Position numbers and translations under genes: made by a program. A stretch of DNA of 40,142 bases from an uncultured Oscillospiraceae bacterium (lineage in GTDB: Bacteria; Bacillota; Clostridia; Oscillospirales; Acutalibacteraceae): NCBI GenBank assembly GCA_905211675.1, contig CAJMBP010000004.1, positions 1 through 40,142 on the forward strand, written 5' to 3'. The notes under the pieces were generated by a model. That model was not told the origin of the DNA. It did not search any database and saw only the letters and a program-made list of their open reading frames with translations. Shown here piece by piece: positions 17,353 through 23,884 of this stretch (position 1 is the first letter of the stretch; every line of letters starts with the position of its first letter).

Positions 17353-18888
17353 GTGCAGAAATTTAAAAGGTTTTTAAGCCTGTTGCTGTGCCTGTCGATT
17401 TTTGTCGGCACGTTTACTGCGTTAACGGTAAACGCAGCTGTAAAATATCCCGTTTCGGCGACAGTTGCAAGCTCAACAGGCGCGCAGATATGGTCACTGC
17501 CCGGCACTGTCGGTCACGAAATCGAGGGTAATAAAGGAATGTCGACACTGTTGTGCACACTTGAAAACGGCACGCCGCTTATGGCGTTAGGTGAAGAAAA
17601 GGACGGCGACGGTGACACATGGTACAAGGTTAATTACGGTGAAAACTATGCAAACACCGGCTATGCGTATTCAGGCCGTGTAAAGTTAAATATCGAGTAT
17701 GAATATGATGAAGACTTTGAAAGAAATCTTGCCAACTTCCCCGAAAGTTATCATTCGGCTTTGAGAGAACTGCATGCAAAATATCCTAACTGGCTATTTG
17801 TTGCAAACAAATTTGACCTTACCTTTAAAGAAGCCGTTGAGGCGCAATATGGCGTATCTGATATAACCAAAACTCGCAAGTGGGTAGAGTTCAGCTACGG
17901 AGGCAACGAGTGGCGCGATATGCGCGGTTATGACCCGTCGACCGATACTTGGGTTACCATGGAAATGCGTTGGACATATGCTTCGCGTATGGCGATTGAG
18001 TATTTTATGGACCCTCGAAATTCACTTAATGAAGATATGATATTCGCATTTATGAAGCAATCTTACCAAGAAGATGCGAAAACGCAGGACAATTTGCGTT
18101 CGATTATAAAGGGCACTTTTTTGGAAAACGGATATGACAAAAACGGTGACGGCGCAGCCGAGCCCGACGCCTATATTGAAGATTTGATTGCCGCCGCCAA
18201 TGAAAGCGGTGTCAGCCCCTATGTGCTTGCGGCAACCATTATTGTAGAGCAGGGAACGGGCGGAAATACAAATCTTATTTCGGGCACCTACCCCGAATTT
18301 GAGGGCTATTACAACTTTTTTAATTTCAGCACAACCGGTTCTACAAAGGATGAAATGGCGGTTTCGGGCTTGACATATGCCAAGAATAACGGCTGGACCA
18401 GCCGCACGGCATCAATAATCGGCGGTGCTAAAAAATATGCCGACGGTTATATATCTATCGGTCAAGATACATATTATTATAAAGATTTTAATGTGGTAAA
18501 TAAAGTATGGTGGCATCAGTACGCATCGGCTTTGTATGATGCATGGACTAACGCCAAGTATTTGAAAAAAGGCTGTGTAGGCAATACCGATGCGGTGATT
18601 ACTTTTTCTATTCCTGTATTTAGTGAAATGCCGCAGGCCGCCTGTCCGTATCCGACTGTTCAAATTACACCGCCCGTTCCTGAGCCTGTAATCAAAAAAG
18701 GCGATACAAACAAAGACGATCTCATCAACGCGATTGATTTGGCGGCGGTTAAAATGGATATTTTAGGCGTTAAAAAGCTCGAAGGTGATGCATTTGTCGG
18801 CGGTGATGTAAACGGCGACGGCGTAATAAACGCCATTGATTTGGCGGCAATTAAAATGCATATATTAGGCGTAAAGGCGATTTCTTAA
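17353..18888 (+). CDS. Exported SH3 / glucosaminidase-like cell-wall hydrolase with C-terminal type I dockerin
   Basis: A 511-residue exported protein. A signal peptide (1-30, cleavage near VNAA) is followed by an SH3b-like domain (about 32-110). A mannosyl-glycoprotein endo-beta-N-acetylglucosaminidase-like region (about 130-400) includes YHSALRELHAKYPNWLFVA and SPYVLAATIIVEQG, typical of LytB/AtlA-like GH73 enzymes. The last 65 residues are a dockerin with two calcium-loop repeats, DTNKDDLINAIDLAAVKMDI and DVNGDGVINAIDLAAIKMHI. The GTG start has AGGGTTGG upstream. The role is probably peptidoglycan cleavage at the cell surface, with the dockerin docking it onto a cohesin. The next gene encodes such a cohesin. 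Confidence 0.88.
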   Translation: MQKFKRFLSLLLCLSIFVGTFTALTVNAAVKYPVSATVASSTGAQIWSLPGTVGHEIEGNKGMSTLLCTLENGTPLMALGEEKDGDGDTWYKVNYGENYANTGYAYSGRVKLNIEYEYDEDFERNLANFPESYHSALRELHAKYPNWLFVANKFDLTFKEAVEAQYGVSDITKTRKWVEFSYGGNEWRDMRGYDPSTDTWVTMEMRWTYASRMAIEYFMDPRNSLNEDMIFAFMKQSYQEDAKTQDNLRSIIKGTFLENGYDKNGDGAAEPDAYIEDLIAAANESGVSPYVLAATIIVEQGTGGNTNLISGTYPEFEGYYNFFNFSTTGSTKDEMAVSGLTYAKNNGWTSRTASIIGGAKKYADGYISIGQDTYYYKDFNVVNKVWWHQYASALYDAWTNAKYLKKGCVGNTDAVITFSIPVFSEMPQAACPYPTVQITPPVPEPVIKKGDTNKDDLINAIDLAAVKMDILGVKKLEGDAFVGGDVNGDGVINAIDLAAIKMHILGVKAIS

Positions 18889-18924
18889 AATATTTACTAT
18901 TATTTAAAATAAAAGGTGTTTAGA

Positions 18925-20457
18925 ATGAAAAAAATTATAAAATCGTTAATTTCGGCAGTTACCGTGCTGTGCCTTGCAGTATCGGTATTTACCCTTAATG
19001 TATCGGCGGCAAGTGTGTCTGTAAGCGGCGGCGGTCAGTATGAGGTTGGAAAAAGCTTCAGCGTAACCGTAAAGTTTAATGCGGACGCAACGCTTTATGC
19101 GGTTGAAGCCGACATAAGCTATAATTCAAGCGTTTTACGCCTTAACAGCGTTTCGGGCGCCGATTACAATGTTGCAAACGGCACTGTAAAAATTGTCGAT
19201 GACGGCTTTACGGCTACAAAACCATCGAAATCAAGCTCATATACATTGAATTTTCCCGCCATAGCCGCGGGTAATTCAAACATTTCGGCAACGGTGCTCG
19301 GCGGCGGCGAGGCAAGCTCAAAGGCAACAGGCACTGCGGCAATATCGGTTATTACGCCCAAGCCCTCGTCTAACGCAAATTTAGCGTCAATAAAGTTGAG
19401 CAACGGTTCGCTGTCTCCTGCTTTTAATTCTAACACTACAACCTACAACGTAACGGTTAAATACGGCATTGACAGCATAAATATTACAGGCTCTGTTGCC
19501 GACGGCGGCGCCACATACGCAGGCGGCGGCACCTTTGCGCTCCAAGTGGGCGACAACCAGCGTGTTCTTACCGTAACCGCGGCAGACGGAACTAAAAAAT
19601 CGTACACAATAAATATTAAGCGTATGACCGAGCAGGAAACTGCCGACGCCGAACAGGCAGCGCGTGACGCAAACCCGTTGCTTGCTGTAATAAACGGCGC
19701 CGACTATACAATAGTAAACAGTTTTGACGGCATTGCAATACCGGCGGGCTTTACACAGGCTACGGCAAACCGCAAGGGCTCTGAAATTGCGGTTTTAAAC
19801 GATGAGGGCGGCAAATATCAGCTTTATTGGCTTACCGATGCCGCAGGTGAAAACGGCGCCTTTTATATCCGCGACGAAAATGATAATTTTACAAAGCTTG
19901 TATATATAAATGCAAACGGAAAAATGTATATTGTCGAAAAGCTTACCGATTACTCGGTTATGCCTTCGGGATTTATTCTTTCAAAATGTGAAATAGACGG
20001 CAGTGAGGTTGACGCCATTGCCTATGAAAATGAAGATTTAAAGGATTTTTATGTGCTTAACTGTTATGTTTCGGGCAAAACGGGCTACTACCGTTTTGAT
20101 GTTGTCGAGGGCACTGTTCAGCGTGCCGCCGATTTTGACGCGGCGTTAAACCCCGATGAAGAGCCCGTTGCCGAAACGGCAGGAAGTCTCGCATGGTTTA
20201 CAAACATGAATAATACAGGTAAAACAATATTTATTATAATTTTGGTTACAGCAGTAGTGCTTATAGCGCTTGCGGTAATTCTTATAATAAAGATTGCGTC
20301 GGCAGGCAAAAATGAAAATTTTGAACAAGACGCGGAGGTTTCCGACACAGATGAGTTTGTATTAAACGATTTTGCAGATGATACACATTATTCCGAAACA
20401 GAAACTCAAAATGAAACCGAGCCCGATACCGATACTGACGAAGTTCAAAAAGACTGA
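18925..20457 (+). CDS. Membrane-anchored surface protein with cohesin and cadherin-like domains
   Basis: A 510-residue exported protein. A signal peptide (1-31, ending VSAA) is followed by a cohesin-like beta-sandwich (about 32-145), with VGKSFSVTVKFNAD, YAVEADISYNSSVLRLNSV and SYTLNFPAIAAG typical of the fold. A cadherin-like beta-sandwich repeat (about 148-232, ending KKSYTINIKR) comes next. A region of about 210 residues that I do not recognise precedes one transmembrane helix (about 440-465, IFIIILVTAVVLIALAVILI) and a very acidic Asp/Glu/Thr-rich cytoplasmic tail. The ATG at 18925 has AAAAGG 8 nt upstream. It lies 36 nt after the dockerin gene with no promoter or terminator between, so it is one operon. 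It is probably the anchor to which dockerin-bearing exoproteins attach. Confidence 0.85.
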   Translation: MKKIIKSLISAVTVLCLAVSVFTLNVSAASVSVSGGGQYEVGKSFSVTVKFNADATLYAVEADISYNSSVLRLNSVSGADYNVANGTVKIVDDGFTATKPSKSSSYTLNFPAIAAGNSNISATVLGGGEASSKATGTAAISVITPKPSSNANLASIKLSNGSLSPAFNSNTTTYNVTVKYGIDSINITGSVADGGATYAGGGTFALQVGDNQRVLTVTAADGTKKSYTINIKRMTEQETADAEQAARDANPLLAVINGADYTIVNSFDGIAIPAGFTQATANRKGSEIAVLNDEGGKYQLYWLTDAAGENGAFYIRDENDNFTKLVYINANGKMYIVEKLTDYSVMPSGFILSKCEIDGSEVDAIAYENEDLKDFYVLNCYVSGKTGYYRFDVVEGTVQRAADFDAALNPDEEPVAETAGSLAWFTNMNNTGKTIFIIILVTAVVLIALAVILIIKIASAGKNENFEQDAEVSDTDEFVLNDFADDTHYSETETQNETEPDTDTDEVQKD

Positions 20458-20516
20458 TTCTGACTCGAATAGGACAAAATGATAGTATACAAAATTTAAA
20501 TGTCGAATGAATTCTA

Positions 20517-20544
20517 TTGACTTTTTGTAAAATTTACATAAAAT
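20517..20544 (+). promoter_or_regulatory. Promoter of riboswitch-oadB unit
   Basis: TTGACT (20517-20522) and TAAAAT (20539-20544) with a 16-bp spacer, directly upstream of the structured leader. Confidence 0.55.
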
Positions 20545-20640
20545 AGATATTAGTGAAAGGGAGTAGTCTGCGGTGAAAACCGCGGCAAAGTTCGTCATCA
20601 CGAAGAAATTCCGGACTTTGCCCAAAACTATTTTGTTTTG
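20540..20640 (+). ncRNA. Structured leader, yybP-ykoY (Mn2+) riboswitch-like aptamer
   Basis: AAAATAG (20540-20546) can pair with CTATTTT (20628-20634) as closing helix P1. Inside lies the conserved-looking GGGAGTAG (20559-20566), then a GCGGT-GAAA-ACCGC hairpin (20570-20583). An 8-bp helix GGCAAAGT/ACTTTGCC (20584-20591 and 20615-20622) closes an internal loop with CGTCATCA and ATTCCGG. The GGGAGUAG block, the CGUC(A/G)UCA block and the helix order match my recollection of yybP-ykoY manganese riboswitches. A terminator follows, as expected. A covariance search is needed for a firm call; a different or variant class is possible. Confidence 0.55.
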
Positions 20641-20644
20641 TAAC

Positions 20645-20687
20645 AAGACTTTTACTGTGCTTTACTGTGCAGTAAGAGTCTTTTTTT
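20645..20687 (+). terminator. Intrinsic terminator between leader and oadB-like gene
   Basis: AAGACTTTTACTG (20645-20657) pairs with CAGTAAGAGTCTT (20670-20682; one G-U pair) and is followed by seven T. It sits between the aptamer-like region and the start codon, so it probably is the expression platform. Confidence 0.75.
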
Positions 20688-20715
20688 GCGCAAATATTTT
20701 TAAGAGGTGTTGTTT

Positions 20716-21849
20716 ATGAGCTTTTTGCTTGAGAGCTTCAAGGCGGTAACATGGCAGCAGGGTTTAATGTATGTTGTGGGCGCTTTGCTTATTTGGCTTG
20801 CAATTTCAAAAAAATATGAGCCTTCACTGCTTTTGCCCATGGGCTTTGGCGCAATACTTGTCAATCTGCCGTTTTCGGGGGTGCTTAATCAGGAAATTGT
20901 CGGAATAGGCGAGGTAACGGGTATTATTGAATGGCTTTACAATGTAGGAATTGAGGTGTCAGAGGCAATGCCGTTGCTGTTGTTTATAGGCATAGGCGCT
21001 ATGATAGACTTTGGGCCCTTGCTTTCAAATCCAAAAATGTTTTTGTTTGGCGCGGCAGCGCAGTTTGGCATTTTCTTTGTAATATTAGCGGCTTCACCGT
21101 TTTTTGAATTAAAGGATGCGGCGTCGATAGGTATAATAGGCGCGGCAGACGGCCCCACGGCAATATTGGTTTCGCGTGTTTTAAAATCAGAATACACAGG
21201 CCCGATAGCCGTTGCGGCATATTCTTATATGGCGTTGGTACCCATTATTCAGCCTGTGGCAATAAAGGCGGTAACAACCAAAAAAGAACGCCGAATCAGA
21301 ATGCCTTACAACCCGAAAAATGTTTCAAAAACGCTCAAAATTCTGTTTCCTATAATTGTGACGGTTGTAGCAGGCTTTATAGCGCCTACATCGGTAGCTC
21401 TTGTGGGCTTTTTAATGTTCGGCAATCTTTTGCGTGAGTGCGGTGTTTTAGGTTCGCTTTCGGAAACCGCGCAAAATGTGCTTTCAAACCTTATAACGTT
21501 GTTGCTCGGAATTACCATTTCTTTCAGTATGAAAGCCGATATGTTTGTAAAATGGGAAACGCTTTTAATAATGGGGCTGGGTCTTGTTGCGTTTGTGTTT
21601 GATTCTATGGCAGGCGTTTTGTTTGCAAAAATACTAAATCTGTTTTGCAAAAACAAGGTAAACCCGATGGTAGGCGCCGCAGGTATATCGGCGTTTCCCA
21701 TGTCGGCGCGCGTTATTCAAAAGTTAGGTCTTGAAGCCGACAATCAAAATCATTTGCTTATGCACGCAGTCGGCGCAAACGTTTCGGGTCAGATTGCATC
21801 AGTATTGGCAGGCGGTATGATACTTAATATTGTGCCTAAGCTGCTTTGA
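20716..21849 (+). CDS. OadB/GcdB-type sodium-ion-translocating decarboxylase beta subunit, stand-alone
   Basis: A 377-residue polytopic membrane protein of the OadB/MmdB/GcdB family, which couples decarboxylation of a biotin-bound carboxyl group to Na+ export. Family motifs are MPLLLFIGIGAMIDFGPLL, the GAADGPTAI loop and, near the C-terminus, GAAGISAFPMSARV. The ATG at 20716 follows AAGAGGTG. A GTG nine bases earlier overlaps the ribosome site and is rejected. No carboxyltransferase alpha subunit or biotin carrier lies nearby. Only a tiny OadG-like protein follows. With the leader in front, this copy may be a metal- or ion-responsive transporter, or it may team with subunits encoded elsewhere. 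Confidence 0.9.
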   Translation: MSFLLESFKAVTWQQGLMYVVGALLIWLAISKKYEPSLLLPMGFGAILVNLPFSGVLNQEIVGIGEVTGIIEWLYNVGIEVSEAMPLLLFIGIGAMIDFGPLLSNPKMFLFGAAAQFGIFFVILAASPFFELKDAASIGIIGAADGPTAILVSRVLKSEYTGPIAVAAYSYMALVPIIQPVAIKAVTTKKERRIRMPYNPKNVSKTLKILFPIIVTVVAGFIAPTSVALVGFLMFGNLLRECGVLGSLSETAQNVLSNLITLLLGITISFSMKADMFVKWETLLIMGLGLVAFVFDSMAGVLFAKILNLFCKNKVNPMVGAAGISAFPMSARVIQKLGLEADNQNHLLMHAVGANVSGQIASVLAGGMILNIVPKLL

Positions 21850-21869
21850 TTTGAAAGGTAGGTAGTATT

Positions 21870-22007
21870 ATGAGCTTTGAAAATATACTTGAAAGAATTT
21901 TGCCCGCCTTAAAAATTATGTGGCAGGGCATGGCAGGAATATTTGTAGTTATGGCGGCTATAGCCCTTATAGTATTTCTGTTCACCAAGATTATCAAGAA
22001 AAAATAA
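21870..22007 (+). CDS. Small OadG-like membrane subunit (45 aa)
   Basis: A 45-residue ORF with sequence MSFENILERILPALKIMWQG at the start, one transmembrane helix (about 20-39, MAGIFVVMAAIALIVFLFTK) and a basic KIIKKK tail. GAAAGGTAGG lies upstream of the ATG, 20 nt after the oadB-like stop. The layout (short amphipathic N-terminus, G-[IM]-x-x-I-F-V-V-M helix, basic end) resembles the OadG-related small transporter subunits found next to stand-alone OadB genes. It likely assembles with the preceding protein. It is shorter than many annotation cut-offs and is easily missed. Confidence 0.75.
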   Translation: MSFENILERILPALKIMWQGMAGIFVVMAAIALIVFLFTKIIKKK

Positions 22008-22013
22008 AAAGTA

Positions 22014-22050
22014 AAAAGAAATAACATCAAGCCCTGATGTTATTTCTTTT
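22014..22050. terminator. Bidirectional terminator
   Basis: AAAAGAAATAACATCA (22014-22029) and TGATGTTATTTCTTTT (22035-22050) form a perfect 16-bp stem with loop AGCCC. T-runs flank both sides, so it ends both the oadB/oadG unit and the converging minus-strand gene, whose stop codon lies inside the stem. Confidence 0.85.
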
Positions 22051-22402
22051 CTTTATGCTTGCCTTTGATTTTTTTGCCGGCGGCTTTAATTTTTTCTTTC
22101 ATATTGTGCAGTTTTTCGAGGGTTTTTTTATCATTCGGAAACATAAGCTTTAACAAAAATATTGCTATAATTACGGTAATAATTTTTTCGGGTGTAAAGG
22201 GTATCCAAAGCGCCGCAAGATAAGCGCCCGATACAGCGGCGAGCCAATCGATTTTAAGCCATACGGCTATGACGGTTGTAATATACGCCCAACCGTTTGT
22301 TATAAGCCACGCAATACTAAGGCATAAAAGCAAACGCGGGTTAAGTATAAACTCAATCACTGTTTTAACCCAGTATTTAATTTTTTCTTTATACTTGTTC
22401 AT
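22040..22402 (-). CDS. Conserved hypothetical small membrane protein
   Basis: A 120-residue protein with two or three hydrophobic segments (NPRLLLCLSIAWLITNGWAYIT, WLAAVSGAYLAALWIPF and IITVIIAIFLLKLMF) and a highly basic C-terminal tail (KKIKGKHKEKK). I do not recognise a function; similar small proteins occur in Clostridia. The frame is open to an ATG at 22429, but the predicted promoter puts transcription start near 22423, so the ATG at 22402 is preferred. It is convergent with the oadB unit and divergent from the cobalamin riboswitch operon. Confidence 0.65.
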   Translation of the reverse strand: MNKYKEKIKYWVKTVIEFILNPRLLLCLSIAWLITNGWAYITTVIAVWLKIDWLAAVSGAYLAALWIPFTPEKIITVIIAIFLLKLMFPNDKKTLEKLHNMKEKIKAAGKKIKGKHKEKK

Positions 22403-22429
22403 AAGGCACCGTTTACATCCTTTTGCCAT

Positions 22430-22458
22430 ATTCTAACATACAAAATATTAAAAGTAAA
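22430..22458 (-). promoter_or_regulatory. Promoter of small membrane protein gene
   Basis: On the minus strand TTTACT (22458-22453), 17-bp spacer, TAGAAT (22435-22430). Confidence 0.5.
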
Positions 22459-22469
22459 CTACAAAAATA

Positions 22470-22498
22470 TTGAATTTTTTATTAAGATGCAGTAAAAT
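22470..22498 (+). promoter_or_regulatory. Promoter of cobalamin riboswitch operon
   Basis: TTGAAT (22470-22475), 17-bp spacer, TAAAAT (22493-22498), with transcription start expected near 22505, just before the riboswitch. Confidence 0.6.
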
Positions 22499-22504
22499 AA
22501 TTCT

Positions 22505-22700
22505 GTTTGAAAAGGAAACAGGTGAAATTCCTGTACGAGCCCGTCGCCGTGAGGTGCAAAATGTGTTTTGCTTCTAACCTTTTGCCGCAAAAAAGGGGAT
22601 AAGCCATTGAAGATTTTTCTTTGAGAAGGCAAAGCAAAGCAGCGCCGCAGTCGAAATATTTTTTAAACAAATGCCTTATAAAAAAGTTGCGAGCGCCGAC
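22505..22700 (+). ncRNA. Cobalamin (AdoCbl) riboswitch
   Basis: The B12-box architecture is visible in order: AAAGGAAACAGGTGAAATTCC (P3/P4 region, 22511-22530), then CGAGCCCGTCGCCGTGAG (the C-C-C-G-x-x-x-C-x-G-T block, 22535-22552). A variable arm contains GCAAAATGTGTTTTGC. AAGCCATTGAAG corresponds to the conserved A-G-C-C-A block, and GCGCCGCAGTCG (22642-22653) is the closing segment. The rest of the leader up to 22735 is probably the expression platform, ending at the TTAGGAG ribosome site, so translational control is plausible. It controls the DUF4430 lipoprotein and the ECF S component. Confidence 0.88.
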
Positions 22701-22741
22701 TTATGAGGACAAAATAAATTATTTTTAGGAGAATGTAAACT

Positions 22742-23194
22742 ATGAAAATGACACAAATCAAAAAAATGCTGTCACTTTCGGTTTGCATAGTGCTTATTGC
22801 GGCTGTGGCACTCTTTGCAAGCGGATGTGACAAAACCGAACAAAGCACGGTATCATCAAACATCACCGATGTATCGGACATTCAGGTAACGAATGTAGGC
22901 GAGGGCAATACCGAATTTGATTTTACCGTTGTGCAATCTGACGGCAAGGAAACAAAATTTCATGTAGCCACCGACAAATCAACTGTAGGTGAGGCTCTTT
23001 TGGCAGAGGGGCTTATCGCGGGTGAAGACGGCGCTTACGGTCTTTATGTGAAAACTGTAAACGGTGTAACACTCGATTACGACGCCGACGGAATGTATTG
23101 GGCGTTTTATGTAAACGGCGAGTACGCTTCAAGCGGTGTTGACGCTACCGAGGCGGTATCGGGCGCAGAGTATATGTTTAAAGCAGAAAAATGA
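22742..23194 (+). CDS. DUF4430 (transcobalamin-like) lipoprotein, probable corrinoid-binding component
   Basis: A 150-residue lipoprotein with signal peptide and lipobox ASGC (Cys29). Its C-terminal domain (about 55-150) matches DUF4430, which is related to the C-terminal beta domain of transcobalamin and intrinsic factor. Visible motifs are STVGEALLAEGLI, YGLYVKTVNGV and GMYWAFYVNGEYASSGVD. TTAGGAG precedes the ATG. It sits directly behind a cobalamin riboswitch and overlaps an ECF S-component gene by 4 nt. The context supports binding of B12 or another corrinoid at the outer membrane face. Ligand specificity is inferred from context, not from residues. Confidence 0.85.
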   Translation: MKMTQIKKMLSLSVCIVLIAAVALFASGCDKTEQSTVSSNITDVSDIQVTNVGEGNTEFDFTVVQSDGKETKFHVATDKSTVGEALLAEGLIAGEDGAYGLYVKTVNGVTLDYDADGMYWAFYVNGEYASSGVDATEAVSGAEYMFKAEK

Positions 23195-23712
23195 AGCTGA
23201 AATTAAAAGACTTTGTGCTTTTAGCCCTGCTTGCCGCACTTATGTGCGCGGGTGATTTTCTTTTCGAGTTTTTGCCTAACATTCATCTTGTAGGTGTGCT
23301 TATTGTAGTTACAACAGTAGTTTACCGACGATATGCCTTGATTTCGGTTTATATCTATGTTTTAATTCAGGGAATTGTGGGCGGCTTTCAGCCTTGGTGG
23401 ATTCCGTATATATATATCTGGGATTTTTTATGGATGTTCGTAATGTTGATTCCGCAAAAACTGCCCGAAAAGGTAAAAAATATATTGTATGTTGCAGCAT
23501 GTGCGGCGCACGGCTATTTGTTCGGAACCCTTTACGCGCCGAGTCAGGTGTTTCTGTTTTTCGGCGGTGATTTCAGCAAAATGATACCGTGGATAATAGC
23601 GGGAATACCGGCAGACCTTATACACGGCACAAGCAATCTGATTTTGGGGGCGCTTGCAATATACCCGTTGGTTTTGATTTTAAGACGGACCGACAGATAT
23701 TTTAAGGGCTGA
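23191..23712 (+). CDS. ECF transporter S component, probably cobalamin/corrinoid specific
   Basis: A 173-residue membrane protein with about six hydrophobic segments and the layout of ECF S components (LLALLAALMCAGDFLFEFLPN near the N-terminus, a W-x-P-Y-I-Y-I-W-D-F-LW segment in the middle, and GIPADLIHGTSNLILGAL near the C-terminus). The start overlaps the DUF4430 gene (ATGA). No EcfA/EcfT genes lie nearby, so it would share a general energising module. B12 is the expected substrate because of the riboswitch and the transcobalamin-like partner. Confidence 0.85.
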   Translation: MKLKLKDFVLLALLAALMCAGDFLFEFLPNIHLVGVLIVVTTVVYRRYALISVYIYVLIQGIVGGFQPWWIPYIYIWDFLWMFVMLIPQKLPEKVKNILYVAACAAHGYLFGTLYAPSQVFLFFGGDFSKMIPWIIAGIPADLIHGTSNLILGALAIYPLVLILRRTDRYFKG

Positions 23713-23775
23713 AACAAAGCGTACGGTCATTTACGGCACTTTTGAAATGCAGTTGATTAAAAAAATATTAAGTTT

Positions 23776-23825
23776 AAAAGAGCGACAGGGCTTTCCTCGA
23801 CCGAGGCAGCCGTGCCGCTCTTTTT
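23776..23825. terminator. Terminator between ECF operon and histidine kinase gene
   Basis: AAAAGAGCG (23776-23784) pairs with CGCTCTTTT (23816-23824), with inner helices GGCT/AGCC and CCTC/GAGG, and T-runs on both sides. It serves the two converging transcription units. Confidence 0.75.
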
Positions 23826-23884
23826 AGTAGTTAACTCGACCTGCGTGGAAAATGATAAAACACACAGCTTATCTGTCAGCCTAA

